From Kitasatospora sp. NBC_00315 (GTDB taxonomy: Bacteria > Actinomycetota > Actinomycetes > Streptomycetales > Streptomycetaceae), in the NCBI RefSeq assembly GCF_041435095.1, contig NZ_CP108025.1:3720001-3784000 (forward strand): a DNA stretch of 64,000 nucleotides, written 5' to 3'. Both the position numbers and the translations under genes were made by a program. The notes below the pieces were generated by a model, which saw only the letters and a program-made list of their open reading frames with translations, was not told the origin of the DNA and searched no databases. This document shows, in pieces, positions 43,772 to 52,953 of this stretch (positions are counted from its first letter, which is position 1; every line of letters starts with the position of its first letter).

Positions 43772-44503
43772 ATGAGTTCTCTTCTTCTTCTCACCAACGC
43801 ACTGCAGCCCTCCGCGGAGGTACTGCCCGCACTCGGCCTGCTCCTGCACACCGTCCGGGTGGCACCGGCCGAGGGATCGGCCCTGGTCGACACCCCGAGC
43901 GCCGACGTCATCCTGGTCGACGGCCGGCGTGACCTGCCGCAGATCCGCAGCCTCTGCCAACTGCTGCGCTCCACCGGCATCGGCAGCCCGCTGATCCTGG
44001 TGGTCACCGAGGGCGGCCTGGCCGCCGTCACGGCCGAGTGGGGCATCGACGACGTCCTGCTCGACACGGCGGGGCCGGCCGAGGTCGAGGCCCGGATCCG
44101 GCTCGCCATGGGCCGGCTCCAGGTGGTCTCGAACGACAGCCCGATGGAGATCCGCAACGGTGACCTCTCGGTCGACGAGGCGACCTACTCCGCCAAGCTC
44201 AAGGGCCGGGTGCTCGACCTCACCTTCAAGGAGTTCGAGCTGATCAAGTACCTCGCGCAGCACCCCGGCCGGGTCTTCACCCGGGCGCAGCTGCTGCAGG
44301 AGGTCTGGGGCTACGACTACTTCGGCGGCACCCGGACGGTCGACGTCCACGTGCGGCGCCTGCGCGCCAAGCTGGGTGTCGAGCACGAGCAGCTGATCGG
44401 CACCGTCCGAAACGTCGGCTACCGCTTCGTCGTACCGGAGAAGCCGGACAAGGGCGAGCGCCCCGGCCTGGAGCAGCGCTCCGCCGCGGCACTGGAGGCG
44501 TGA
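43772..44503 (+). CDS. glnR: GlnR, global nitrogen-metabolism regulator
   Basis: A 243-residue orphan OmpR-type regulator that controls nitrogen genes (glutamine synthetases, amtB, nirB and others) in Streptomyces. The atypical receiver keeps Asp50 ([16 protein letters not shown]) but lacks the usual acidic cluster, as in known GlnR, which is not phosphorylated by a partner kinase. The winged helix is typical: [39 protein letters not shown] and [11 protein letters not shown]. Almost the whole sequence matches S. coelicolor GlnR from memory. No kinase gene is adjacent. A hairpin follows. Confidence 0.96.
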   Translation: MSSLLLLTNALQPSAEVLPALGLLLHTVRVAPAEGSALVDTPSADVILVDGRRDLPQIRSLCQLLRSTGIGSPLILVVTEGGLAAVTAEWGIDDVLLDTAGPAEVEARIRLAMGRLQVVSNDSPMEIRNGDLSVDEATYSAKLKGRVLDLTFKEFELIKYLAQHPGRVFTRAQLLQEVWGYDYFGGTRTVDVHVRRLRAKLGVEHEQLIGTVRNVGYRFVVPEKPDKGERPGLEQRSAAALEA

Positions 44504-44508
44504 CCTCG

Positions 44509-44534
44509 AGCCGGGCGGGGCCACCCGCCCGGCT
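44509..44534 (+). terminator. Hairpin downstream of glnR
   Basis: Perfect 11-bp arms (44509-44519 with 44524-44534) and a 4-base loop, starting 6 bases after the glnR stop. Confidence 0.65.
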
Positions 44535-44613
44535 TGTCCGGATACGTCACGCCGGTCCGGGGAATACTTGCTGGTAGCTGCCCCTGACCGCTGTCCAACC
44601 CGGGCGACCCGCG

Positions 44614-44619
44614 TAGACT
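44614..44619 (+). promoter_or_regulatory. Candidate -10 box for leaderless LacI-family gene
   Basis: TAGACT six bases upstream of the GTG at 44626, without a Shine-Dalgarno sequence. Fits a leaderless start. Confidence 0.4.
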
Positions 44620-44625
44620 CCGCTC

Positions 44626-45669
44626 GTGGCCAAAGTGACGCGCGATGATGTAGCCCGACTGGCTGGGACCTCGACCGCGGTCGTCAGCTACGTCATCAAC
44701 AACGGACCGCGCCCGGTCGCGCCCGCGACCAAGGAGAAGGTGCTCGCGGCGATCGACCAGCTCGGCTACCGGCCGAACAGCGTCGCCCAGGCGATGGCCT
44801 CCCGGCGCACCAACCTGATCGGCATGGTCGTCCCCGACGCCCGTCAGCCGTTCTTCGCCGAGATGGCGCACGCCGTCGAACGCGCCGCCTCCGATCGCGG
44901 CAAGCTCGTACTGATCGGCAACTCCGACTACGTGGACGACCGCGAGGTGCACTACGTCCGCGCCTTCCTCGGGATGCGGGTCTCCGGCCTGATCCTGGTC
45001 AGCCAGGGCCCCTCGCAGCGTGCCGCCGAGGAGTTCGCCGCCATGGAGGGCGCGAAGGTGGTGCTGCTGCACCGCCGGCCCGAGGCGATCGACGACGTCG
45101 CCGTGGTCACCGACGACGTGGGCGGTGCCGAGCTGGCCGTGCGCCACCTGCTGGAGGAGCACCGGCTCCCGTACGTCGCCTGCTTCGGCGGCCCGGTCGA
45201 GTCCCCCGCACCCGGCGACCCGGTCATCGACCACGTCGAGGGCTGGCAGCGGGCGATGGACGCGCACGGGCTGCCCACCGCGCAGTACCTGATCGACGCG
45301 CCCTTCCACCGCTACGGCGCGTACGAGGTCGCCGTGGAGCTGCTGCGCTCCCCCCGGCGGCCGCCCGCCATCTTCTGCTCCACCGACGACCAGGCGATCG
45401 GCGTCCTGCGGGCCGCCCGCGAGGTCGGCCTCCGGGTCCCCGAGGACCTCGCGGTGGCCGGCTTCGACGACGTGCCCGAGGCGGCTCTCGCCGACCCGCC
45501 GCTGACCACCGTCGCCTCCGACCGGGACGCGATGGCCCGGGCCGCCGTGGACCTCGTCCTGGACGACTCCCTGATGGTGCCGGGGTCGGACACCGAGCGG
45601 GTGCGGAAGTTCCCCTCCCGCCTGGTGGTCCGCCGCTCCTGCGGCTGCGGATCGACCGACAAGGCGTAG
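44626..45669 (+). CDS. LacI/GalR-family transcriptional regulator
   Basis: A 347-residue repressor. The N-terminal helix-turn-helix [20 protein letters not shown] and hinge region [16 protein letters not shown] are followed by a periplasmic-binding-type effector domain ([45 protein letters not shown]) and a C-terminal Cys-containing tail [10 protein letters not shown]. The sugar effector and targets cannot be read from the sequence; no transport or sugar gene lies beside it. GTG start without Shine-Dalgarno; TAGACT ends 6 bases upstream. Confidence 0.9.
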   Translation: MAKVTRDDVARLAGTSTAVVSYVINNGPRPVAPATKEKVLAAIDQLGYRPNSVAQAMASRRTNLIGMVVPDARQPFFAEMAHAVERAASDRGKLVLIGNSDYVDDREVHYVRAFLGMRVSGLILVSQGPSQRAAEEFAAMEGAKVVLLHRRPEAIDDVAVVTDDVGGAELAVRHLLEEHRLPYVACFGGPVESPAPGDPVIDHVEGWQRAMDAHGLPTAQYLIDAPFHRYGAYEVAVELLRSPRRPPAIFCSTDDQAIGVLRAAREVGLRVPEDLAVAGFDDVPEAALADPPLTTVASDRDAMARAAVDLVLDDSLMVPGSDTERVRKFPSRLVVRRSCGCGSTDKA

Positions 45670-45725
45670 GTTCGTGGCCTGACCAGCCTTTATGAGAAGT
45701 CAACGGGCTTCTCTACCCCTTCTGA

Positions 45726-45760
45726 TCCGCCTCTCACCGGATTCTCATCCGGGAGGCGGA
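45726..45760 (+). promoter_or_regulatory. Hairpin covering the HtrA Shine-Dalgarno region
   Basis: Eight-bp outer stem (45726-45733 with 45753-45760) and a 5-bp inner stem (37-41 with 48-52 of the 45700 block). The right arm contains the GGAGG-type sequence nearest to the ATG at 45771. It may terminate the LacI-family transcript or hide the ribosome site of the protease gene. Confidence 0.4.
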
Positions 45761-45770
45761 CGTTGGTCAC

Positions 45771-46997
45771 ATGAGCGAGCAGCAGCGCAGCACCGAGTCA
45801 GGAAGCACCCCCTCGTACGGCTACGCGGGCTGGGCCCCGCCGACGCCCGCCGACCGGCCCGCCGCGCACGTGCTGGAGGGCACCGTGGTCGAGAACTCCG
45901 CGGCCGGCGGCTACGGAGCCGAGGGTTTCGGGGCCGGGAGCCCGCCGGTCGACGACAGCGGCCGCACGTACCGCGAGGACCACTCCGCCGGAACGTTCGA
46001 CGCCCCGCCGCCGCCCACCACTCCCCCGCCCGGGTCGGAGCAGCCCGGGTCGGAGCAGCCCGCCCCGGGCTCCTCCTCCGGCGGACACGCCCGCCGCGGG
46101 TTCCTGCGCGGCCGGCTCGCCCTGGTCACCGCCGTCGCGGCGGTCGCTGCCGTACTCGGCGGCGTCACCGGCGGCGTGATAGCCGCCGGCGACCGCACCG
46201 GCTCCGCCAGTGCCTCCAGCACCATCGCCAGCCCCGTCTCCGCGAAGTCCGACGGCAGCGCGGACGTCGCCGCGATCGCCTCCGCCGTCTCGCCGAGCGT
46301 CGTCCAGATCACCGTGAAGACGAGCAGCGGCACCGCCACCGGCACCGGTGTCGTCCTCACCACCGGCGGCCAGATCCTCACCAACTACCACGTCGTCTCC
46401 GGCGCGGCGTCCGGCGGCACCGTCACGGTCGCCTTCAAGAACGGCTCCACCGCGAGCGCCACGGTGACCGGCACCGACAAGGCCCTGGACGTCGCCGTGA
46501 TCACCGCGTCCGGGGCCAAGGACCTCGCCCCCGCCACCCTCGGCGACTCCGGCCGGGTCCTGGTCGGCGACGCGGTCGTCGCCATCGGCAACCCCGAGGG
46601 GCTCACCGGTACCGTCACCTCGGGCATCATCAGCGCGCAGAACCGCCAGGTCACCGTCCAGGTCGACGAGGGCTCGACCAGCGGCAACGGCGGCTTCGGC
46701 TTCCCGAACCTGCCCGGCACGCGCGGCGGCAGCGGCAGCGGCCAGAGCACCGGCGGCGAGAGCGCCACCTACAAGGCGTTCCAGACCGACGCCGCCCTCA
46801 ACCCCGGCAACTCCGGCGGCCCGCTGATCAACACGAGCGGCCAGGTGATCGGCATCAACTCCGCCATGTACTCAGCCGACGGCTCCAACTCCACCGCCGA
46901 CTCCAGCAGTGCCGGCAGCGTCGGCCTCGGCTTCGCCATCCCCGTCAACGACATCAAGCAGGTGCTGCCCAAGCTGCAGGCAGGGCAGAACGTCTAG
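45771..46997 (+). CDS. Membrane-anchored trypsin-like serine protease (HtrA/DegP family, no PDZ)
   Basis: A 408-residue protease: a cytoplasmic Pro/Gly/Ser-rich N terminus (about 105 residues), one transmembrane segment ([22 protein letters not shown]), then an extracytoplasmic trypsin-like domain with the triad His (LTNYHVV), Asp (DKALDVAVI) and Ser (NPGNSGGPL). The protein ends at [11 protein letters not shown], right after the protease fold, so the PDZ domain usual in HtrA is absent. It is followed after 94 bases by a two-component system, an arrangement seen with PepD/MprAB in mycobacteria, suggesting an envelope-stress unit (inference). Confidence 0.9.
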   Translation: MSEQQRSTESGSTPSYGYAGWAPPTPADRPAAHVLEGTVVENSAAGGYGAEGFGAGSPPVDDSGRTYREDHSAGTFDAPPPPTTPPPGSEQPGSEQPAPGSSSGGHARRGFLRGRLALVTAVAAVAAVLGGVTGGVIAAGDRTGSASASSTIASPVSAKSDGSADVAAIASAVSPSVVQITVKTSSGTATGTGVVLTTGGQILTNYHVVSGAASGGTVTVAFKNGSTASATVTGTDKALDVAVITASGAKDLAPATLGDSGRVLVGDAVVAIGNPEGLTGTVTSGIISAQNRQVTVQVDEGSTSGNGGFGFPNLPGTRGGSGSGQSTGGESATYKAFQTDAALNPGNSGGPLINTSGQVIGINSAMYSADGSNSTADSSSAGSVGLGFAIPVNDIKQVLPKLQAGQNV

Positions 46998-47091
46998 ACG
47001 GACAATTGCAGTACCCCGGGGCCCCGGCCCCAGCTCTCCCCCTGGCACCCACGCCGACAACGCCGCCACCCACGAGAAGGGGCACCCGCCC

Positions 47092-47859
47092 ATGACTCCC
47101 CCCGCCGACGACCGCACCGCCGCCGAGGCCGCCACCGCCCGCCTCCTCGTGGTCGACGACGAGCCGGCCCTGCGCGACGCCCTGGAGAGCAGCCTCGCCT
47201 TCGAGGGCTACGAGGTCACCACCGCCACCGACGGCTACGAGGCGCTCGACGCCGTCGAACGGGACAAGCCCGACCTCGTCCTGCTCGACATCATGATGCC
47301 CCGGATGGACGGCCTCACCGCCGTCCGCCGGATGCGCTCGCGCGGCGACACCGCCCCCGTCCTGATGCTCACCGCCCGCGACGCCGTCGGCGACCGCGTC
47401 ACCGGCCTCGACGTCGGGGCCGACGACTACCTCGCCAAGCCGTTCGAGCTCGACGAACTGCTCGCCCGCGTACGCGCCCTGCTACGGCGCAACGCCCTCG
47501 CCGCCGAGGCCGCGGCCCGGGCCGTCGTCCTGGAGGACGACAGCGAGGTGATGGCCTTCGCCGACCTGCGGATGAACACCGCGACCCGCGAGGTCACCCG
47601 GGACGGCAAGCCCGTCGAGCTCACCCGTACCGAGTTCATGCTGCTGGAGATGTTCCTCTCGCACCCCCGGCAGGTCCTCACCCGCGAGCAGATCCTGAAG
47701 GCCGTCTGGGGCTTCGACTTCGAGCCCTCCTCCAACTCGCTGGACGTGTACGTGATGTACCTGCGCCGCAAGACCGAGCAGGGCGGCATGCCCCGGCTCA
47801 TCCAGACCGTCCGCGGGGTCGGCTACGCCCTGCGGCCGGCCGCGGGCGTCGCTGCGTGA
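47092..47859 (+). CDS. OmpR-family response regulator
   Basis: A 255-residue response regulator. The receiver has the acidic pair VVDDEP, the phosphorylation site Asp66 ([14 protein letters not shown]), and the Lys of [15 protein letters not shown]; the C-terminal winged helix has [18 protein letters not shown] and [17 protein letters not shown]. Start ATG 47092 has GAGAAGGGG upstream. The kinase gene overlaps its stop by 4 bases. The MprA-like sequence and the HtrA-type gene upstream point to envelope stress; targets are unknown. Confidence 0.92.
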   Translation: MTPPADDRTAAEAATARLLVVDDEPALRDALESSLAFEGYEVTTATDGYEALDAVERDKPDLVLLDIMMPRMDGLTAVRRMRSRGDTAPVLMLTARDAVGDRVTGLDVGADDYLAKPFELDELLARVRALLRRNALAAEAAARAVVLEDDSEVMAFADLRMNTATREVTRDGKPVELTRTEFMLLEMFLSHPRQVLTREQILKAVWGFDFEPSSNSLDVYVMYLRRKTEQGGMPRLIQTVRGVGYALRPAAGVAA

Positions 47860-49397
47860 GCGAGCCGACGACCGCTGCGACACCCCCGGCGCCGGCCCCG
47901 CCGGTCGTCCACCCGCCGCGCAGGTCGCTGCGACGCCGGATGGTCGGGTGGTACCGCGGGCGCTCGCTGCGCAGCCGCCTGACGGCGCTGACGGCCCTCG
48001 CGGTGGCGGTGGCGATCGCGCTGTCGGCGCTGGCGTGCTGGTTCATCGTCGAGCAGCGGCTGTACGACCTCGTCCGCAAGGACCTGGGCAACGCGGGCAG
48101 CGAAGGCATGCCGTTCCCTCCCGGAGTCACGTTCAACGAAACCGGGTGCGCCGCGACTCCTCAGCAGGCGCTCGCGAGCGCCAAACAGGCGCAGGTCGAC
48201 TCCGGCACCAACCAGCAGTTCAGCGGCCGGGTGCTGCAGGACATCCAGATCGTCTCCACCGACGGCGCCAAGGTCTGCGTTCCCACCAACGCGTCGAGAG
48301 CCGTCGTCATCGAACAGGGCGACCTCGCACTCGAACCGGGCAAGTCCGTCGAGAGGTCCGGCACCTACACCGACGGCAAACCCGCCCTCGTCCGCATCTC
48401 CTGGCTCACCGACCGCGGCGGGCACCGGATCGGCATCAGCATGACCGCGGCGTCGACCTACCAGGTGGAGCAGTCCCTCCAGCAACTGGCGCTCATCCTC
48501 GGCGGGGTGGCCGCCGTCGGCATCGTCGGCGCCGCCCTGACCGGCCGTCTGGTCGCCCGCTCCGCGCTCAAGCCCGTCGACGACCTCACGGACGTGGTGG
48601 AGCACATCGCCCGGACCGAGGAGGTCGGCACGACCATCCCGGTGAACGGCAACGACGAGATCGCCCGGCTCTCCACCTCGTTCAACTCCATGAGCACCGC
48701 CCTCGCCAACTCCCGGGACCGGCAGACCCGGCTGATCGCCGACGCCGGGCACGAGCTGCGCACCCCGCTCACCTCGCTGCGCACCAACGTCGACCTGCTG
48801 ATCCGCAGCAACGACACCGGCCGCCCGCTGCCGGAGGCGACCCGGACCAAGCTGCTCGGCAACATGAAGGCGCAGATGCAGGAGCTCACCCTGCTGATCG
48901 GCGACCTGCTCCAGCTCTCCCGGCCGGACTCGCCGAAGCCGGGCCAGAACGTCGCGGTGCTCGCCCTGCACGAGATCGCCGGACGGGCCGTCGAACGGGC
49001 CCGGCTGCGCGGGCCCGGGCTGGTCTTCGAGCTGGCCATCGACCCCTGGTACGTGCACGGGGACGGAGCCGCGCTGGAGCGCGCGGTGATCAACCTGCTG
49101 GACAACGCCGTCAAGTACAGCCCGCCCGGCGGGGCGGTCGAGGTACGGCTGCACGAGGGGCTGCTGACCGTCCGCGACCACGGGCCCGGCATCCCGCAGG
49201 ACGAGCTGCAGTACGTCTTCGACCGCTTCTGGCGCTCGCCGTCCTCGCGCCAACTGCCCGGCTCGGGGCTCGGCTTGTCGATCGTCGCGCAGTCCGTCCG
49301 GGACGCGGGCGGCGAGGTCTCGCTCGGCCCGGCCAGGGACGGCGGCCCCGGGGCGCAGGCGACGGTGCGGCTGCCGGGCGCGCCGGTGGCGCTGTAG
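47856..49397 (+). CDS. Sensor histidine kinase
   Basis: A 513-residue membrane kinase, partner of the preceding regulator. Two transmembrane helices ([21 protein letters not shown] and [20 protein letters not shown]) enclose an extracellular sensor of about 140 residues that has two Cys ([10 protein letters not shown] and AKVCVPTN) able to form a disulfide. HAMP, then the H-box [21 protein letters not shown]-box [14 protein letters not shown], and G-boxes [10 protein letters not shown] and GSGLGLSIV are complete. The GTG start overlaps the regulator stop (GTGA). Confidence 0.93.
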   Translation: MSEPTTAATPPAPAPPVVHPPRRSLRRRMVGWYRGRSLRSRLTALTALAVAVAIALSALACWFIVEQRLYDLVRKDLGNAGSEGMPFPPGVTFNETGCAATPQQALASAKQAQVDSGTNQQFSGRVLQDIQIVSTDGAKVCVPTNASRAVVIEQGDLALEPGKSVERSGTYTDGKPALVRISWLTDRGGHRIGISMTAASTYQVEQSLQQLALILGGVAAVGIVGAALTGRLVARSALKPVDDLTDVVEHIARTEEVGTTIPVNGNDEIARLSTSFNSMSTALANSRDRQTRLIADAGHELRTPLTSLRTNVDLLIRSNDTGRPLPEATRTKLLGNMKAQMQELTLLIGDLLQLSRPDSPKPGQNVAVLALHEIAGRAVERARLRGPGLVFELAIDPWYVHGDGAALERAVINLLDNAVKYSPPGGAVEVRLHEGLLTVRDHGPGIPQDELQYVFDRFWRSPSSRQLPGSGLGLSIVAQSVRDAGGEVSLGPARDGGPGAQATVRLPGAPVAL

Positions 49398-49452
49398 CAG
49401 AGCCGGTGGCGCCGTAGCGGAACCGGTGACGACGGCCGGCGCCGAGAGCGAA

Positions 49453-49482
49453 CGGGCGGGGCACCCGAAGGCACCCCGCCCG
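49453..49482. terminator. Hairpin between histidine kinase and 5'-nucleotidase genes
   Basis: Nine-bp GC stem (49453-49461 with 49474-49482) between convergent stop codons. Confidence 0.5.
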
Positions 49483-49501
49483 TCACCCGCACGGCAGTCG
49501 G

Positions 49502-51295
49502 TCAGTCGATGTCGGTGCCCGGGCCGATGATCGTGATCCGGTCCTGGGCCGGCACCGCGAGCGGCGCGGCCGCGGAGCTGTTCGCACCGAGGTAGGCGGC
49601 GAAGAGGTCCAGGTCGGAGGCCCCGACCAGCTTGTCCGTACCGGCCGCGAAGGCCGGGAAGCCGTCGCCGCCGCCGGCCAGGAACTCGTTGGCCGCGACG
49701 CGGTAGGAGGCGGCCGGGTCGATCGGCGCGCCGTTCAGCTTCACGGTGTCCACCAGCACCCGGTCGGCGCCGGCCTTGCGCATGTCCAGGGTGTAGGTGA
49801 GGCCCCTGGAGCTCTGCAGGACCTTGGGTGCCACCTCGTTCAGGCCGCTCACCTGCTGCTGGAGCACCTGGAGGACCTGGGCCCCGGTGAGCGTCTTGAC
49901 CTGCATCATGTTGGTGAACGGCTGGACGGTGAACGCCTCGCCGTAGGTCACCACCCCGTCGCCCTCACTGCCCGAGGCCTGGTAGACCAGGTCGGAGCGG
50001 ATGCCCCCGGGGTTCATGAAGGCGATCTGCGCACCGCCCTTGTCCGCCGGTGCCAGACCCGCCAGTTGGGCGTCCGCGATCACGTCGCCGAGCGGCTTCT
50101 CCAGCGCGCTGCTGCCGCGCCCGTTGACGTCCGAGGCGATGTAGCCGAGCGCCCGGTTGGCGATCGGCGCGGCCAGCGCCGAGTAGTGGGCGATCAGCGC
50201 GGTCATGTCGGCGGCCTTGGGCAGGGTGCGCCGCACGATGTGGTTCTCGGCCTTCACCGACGGACGCACGATGGTGCCCGTGGTCCTGTCGAGCTGGAGG
50301 TCGATCTCGGTGTAGAGCCGGCCGAACGAGGCCGCGCTGGTCACCGAACGCGGCACACCCTGCGGGTCCGGGATGGTGCAGGCGTACGCGTTGTGGGTGT
50401 GGCCGGTGACGATCGCGCCGATGGCCGGGTCGAGCTGCTTGGCGATGTCGACGATCGGACCCGAGATGCCCTGACCGGCCGCGCCGCAGTCGTAGTTGTA
50501 GGTGGTGCTGGCCGGGTAGCCGCCCTCGTGGATCAGCGCGACGATCGAGTTGACGCCCTGCTTCTTCAGCTCCGCGGCGTACTTGTTGACCGTCTCGACC
50601 TCGTCGCCGAACTTCAGGCCCTTGACGCCCTCGGCGGTCACGATGTTCGGCGTGCCCTCCAGGGTCACGCCGATGAAGCCGATCTTGACGCCCTGCGACT
50701 TGGTCACCCAGTACGGGGCCAGGATCGGCTTGCCGCTCTTCTCGTCGGTGACGTTGGCGGCCAGGTAGTTGAAGTTGGCTCCCTTGAACTTGCGGCCCTG
50801 CTCGTAGCAGCCGTCCACCGGGTGGCAGCCGCCGTCCTGGAGCCGGAGCAGCTCCTGCGCACCCTCGTCGAACTCGTGGTTGCCGACGGCGGTGACGTCC
50901 AGACCGAGCTTGTCCATCGCCTCGATGGTCGGCTCGTCGTGGAACAGCGCGGAGGTCAGCGGGCTGGCGCCGACGATGTCGCCGGCCGCGACGGTGATCG
51001 AGTCGTCGGCGGGGATCCGGGCCTGGCGCAGCGCGGTGGCCAGGTACTCGACGCCGCCCGCCGGGGTGGCGACCACCTTGCCGGTGGCGGGGTCGATCTC
51101 GTTGACGTTCCCGGAGGAGCCTGCCGGCGGCTCCAGGTTGCCGTGGAAGTCGTTGATCGCCAGCAGCTGGAGGTTGGCGAGCTTGTGACGGTTCGCGTCG
51201 GCGGCCTGTGCGGCGGTCGGCGCGGCCACCGAGCCGATGAGGCCGGCGACGGCGACGGCGACGAGCGCCGCCCGCCGGGATCTGACGGTGAGCAT
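49502..51295 (-). CDS. Secreted 5'-nucleotidase / bifunctional metallophosphatase
   Basis: A 597-residue exported enzyme of the UshA/YfkN type. A signal peptide (AALVAVAVAGLIGSVAAPTAAQAA) precedes the calcineurin-like metallophosphatase domain with its metal motifs: INDFHGNLEP, AAGDIVGASPL, GNHEFDEG and TGHTHNAY. The C-terminal 5'-nucleotidase domain has FMNPGGIRSDL, YGEAFTVQPF and AANEFLAGGGDGF for substrate binding. It recovers phosphate and nucleosides from extracellular nucleotides. The ATG at 51295 is preferred (AGGGG 7 bases upstream); a GTG at 51310 is open. Confidence 0.94.
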   Translation of the reverse strand: MLTVRSRRAALVAVAVAGLIGSVAAPTAAQAADANRHKLANLQLLAINDFHGNLEPPAGSSGNVNEIDPATGKVVATPAGGVEYLATALRQARIPADDSITVAAGDIVGASPLTSALFHDEPTIEAMDKLGLDVTAVGNHEFDEGAQELLRLQDGGCHPVDGCYEQGRKFKGANFNYLAANVTDEKSGKPILAPYWVTKSQGVKIGFIGVTLEGTPNIVTAEGVKGLKFGDEVETVNKYAAELKKQGVNSIVALIHEGGYPASTTYNYDCGAAGQGISGPIVDIAKQLDPAIGAIVTGHTHNAYACTIPDPQGVPRSVTSAASFGRLYTEIDLQLDRTTGTIVRPSVKAENHIVRRTLPKAADMTALIAHYSALAAPIANRALGYIASDVNGRGSSALEKPLGDVIADAQLAGLAPADKGGAQIAFMNPGGIRSDLVYQASGSEGDGVVTYGEAFTVQPFTNMMQVKTLTGAQVLQVLQQQVSGLNEVAPKVLQSSRGLTYTLDMRKAGADRVLVDTVKLNGAPIDPAASYRVAANEFLAGGGDGFPAFAAGTDKLVGASDLDLFAAYLGANSSAAAPLAVPAQDRITIIGPGTDID

Positions 51296-51516
51296 GAGGG
51301 TCCCCTGCACCTAGAGCGCCCGGCTGTGGGTCCGGACCGGGCGGACGGCGATGTCGTGTGTGACCTGTGCAGCCTAGGGTCAACGCGCGTAGCTGTCAGG
51401 ACCCTGGACGTAACGAGAGGGTTTCCTGTTGACGGACTGTTGACGAAGGACGGACGCCGGGGAAGACGTCCGCCCACCCCGGCGGGGGCCCGCCCGGACC
51501 GGGAGGGCCACCGGGC

Positions 51517-51585
51517 CGGACGCCCGGTCGGACGCCTCGGTCGGACGACCGGACGCCGCGATCGGACGACCGGTCAGACGCCCGG
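51517..51585. repeat. Degenerate TCGGACG repeats after the motor ATPase gene
   Basis: CGGACG or TCGGACG recurs about six times with short CG-rich spacers between 51517 and 51585, just past the stop and over the last codons of the VirB4-like ATPase gene. Low-complexity DNA without a known role. Confidence 0.5.
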
Positions 51586-52923
51586 CTCGGCCGCCAACTG
51601 GCGCTCCGCGCGGTCACGTTCGGCCACCGCGTCCTCCGTCATCGCGCGGTCGGTGAAGACCAGCGGACGCTCCGCCTCGGTGATGATGTGCTTCACCACC
51701 TGGACGTTGCCGTTGACGTCCCAGACCGCGATACCGGGCGACAGGGTCGGGATGATCTCCACCGCCCAGCGCGGCAGACCCAGCACCCGGCCGGTGGCTC
51801 TCGCCTCGTCGGCCTTCTGCATGTAGATCGTCCGGGTCGAGGCCATCTTGAGGATCGCCGATGCCTCCTTGGCCGCCGCGCCGTCCACCACGTCCGACAG
51901 GTGGTGCACCACCGCGACGAACGACAGCCCGAGCCGGCGCCCGAACTTCAACAGTCGCTGGAACAACTGCGCCACGAAGGGACTGTTGATGATGTGCCAG
52001 GCCTCCTCCACCAGGAAGATCCGCTTCTTGCGGTCCGGGCGGATCCAGGTGTGCTCCAGCCACACCCCCACGATCGCCATCAGGATCGGCATCGCGATCG
52101 AGTTCCGGTCGATGTGGGACAGGTCGAAGACGATCAGCGGCGCCTCCAGGTCGATGCCGTCCGTGGTCGAGCCGTCGAACATCCCGCGCAGGTCACCGTC
52201 GACCAGCCGGTCCAGCACCAGCGCCACGTCCAGACCCCAGGCCTGCACGTCGCCGACGGACACCCCCAGCGACTCCACCGAGGACAGGTCGGGGCTGCGC
52301 AGCGTGGTGATGATGTCGTCCAGCACCGGCTGACGGCCCGTCACCGTGGCGATCACATGGGCGTGCGCGGCCTTCAGCGCGAAGCCGGCCCGCTCCTCCA
52401 GACCGCGCCCCATCGCCACCTCGATGATGGTGCGCAGCAGCGACAGCTGACCGGTCGTGGTGATCGCCGGATCCAGCGGGTTCAGCTTCACCCCGCCGTC
52501 GCGGGCCGCCATCGGGTCCAGCCGGATGGACTTTATGCCGAGCGCGTTGGCGATCAGGTTCCACTCGCCGACGCCGTCCTCGCCCTGCGCGTCCAGCACC
52601 ACCACCTGCCGGTCGCGGAACCTCAGCTGCCGCAGCACGTACGTCTTCTCCAGCGCCGACTTGCCGTTGCCGGACTCGCCCAGCACCAGCCAGTGCGGCG
52701 CCGGCAGCTGCTGGCCGTACAGCTGGAACGGGTCGTAGACGTACCCCTTCCCGCTGTACACCTCCCGCCCGATGATCACGCCGGAGTCACCCAGCCCCGG
52801 CGCCGCCGTCGGCAGGTAGACCGCCTGCGCCTGGCCCGTGGAGGTGCGCACGGGCAGCCGGGCGGTCTCCACCTTGCCGAACATCAGGCTGGTGAACGCG
52901 TCGGTCAGGTTGCCGATTGCCAC
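51574..52923 (-). CDS. VirB4/TraC-type ATPase domain protein (type IV secretion-like motor)
   Basis: A 449-residue cytoplasmic ATPase equivalent to the C-terminal half of VirB4. Walker A GESGNGKS (82-89) follows APHWLVLGE; Walker B is RIFLVEEAWHII, in which the Glu-Glu-Ala-Trp form is typical of VirB4/TraC motors; VVHHLSDVVDGAA, MQKADEARATG and LPRWAVEIIPTLSPGIAVW follow as in conjugation ATPases. The N-terminal VirB4 domain is missing and appears as the separate upstream gene, 30 bases away. Last gene of the five-gene cluster. It corresponds to the ATP/GTP-binding protein of the S. coelicolor cmd genes (from memory). Confidence 0.85.
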   Translation of the reverse strand: MAIGNLTDAFTSLMFGKVETARLPVRTSTGQAQAVYLPTAAPGLGDSGVIIGREVYSGKGYVYDPFQLYGQQLPAPHWLVLGESGNGKSALEKTYVLRQLRFRDRQVVVLDAQGEDGVGEWNLIANALGIKSIRLDPMAARDGGVKLNPLDPAITTTGQLSLLRTIIEVAMGRGLEERAGFALKAAHAHVIATVTGRQPVLDDIITTLRSPDLSSVESLGVSVGDVQAWGLDVALVLDRLVDGDLRGMFDGSTTDGIDLEAPLIVFDLSHIDRNSIAMPILMAIVGVWLEHTWIRPDRKKRIFLVEEAWHIINSPFVAQLFQRLLKFGRRLGLSFVAVVHHLSDVVDGAAAKEASAILKMASTRTIYMQKADEARATGRVLGLPRWAVEIIPTLSPGIAVWDVNGNVQVVKHIITEAERPLVFTDRAMTEDAVAERDRAERQLAAEPGV

Positions 52924-52953
52924 GACGGGCCTCCAGTACGGATCGGTGCGGGG

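Noticed and set aside
43581-43775. 64-codon frame directly before glnR
   Set aside because: Arg/Thr/Ser/Pro-rich product with no recognisable domain and overlap into the glnR start; likely not coding.
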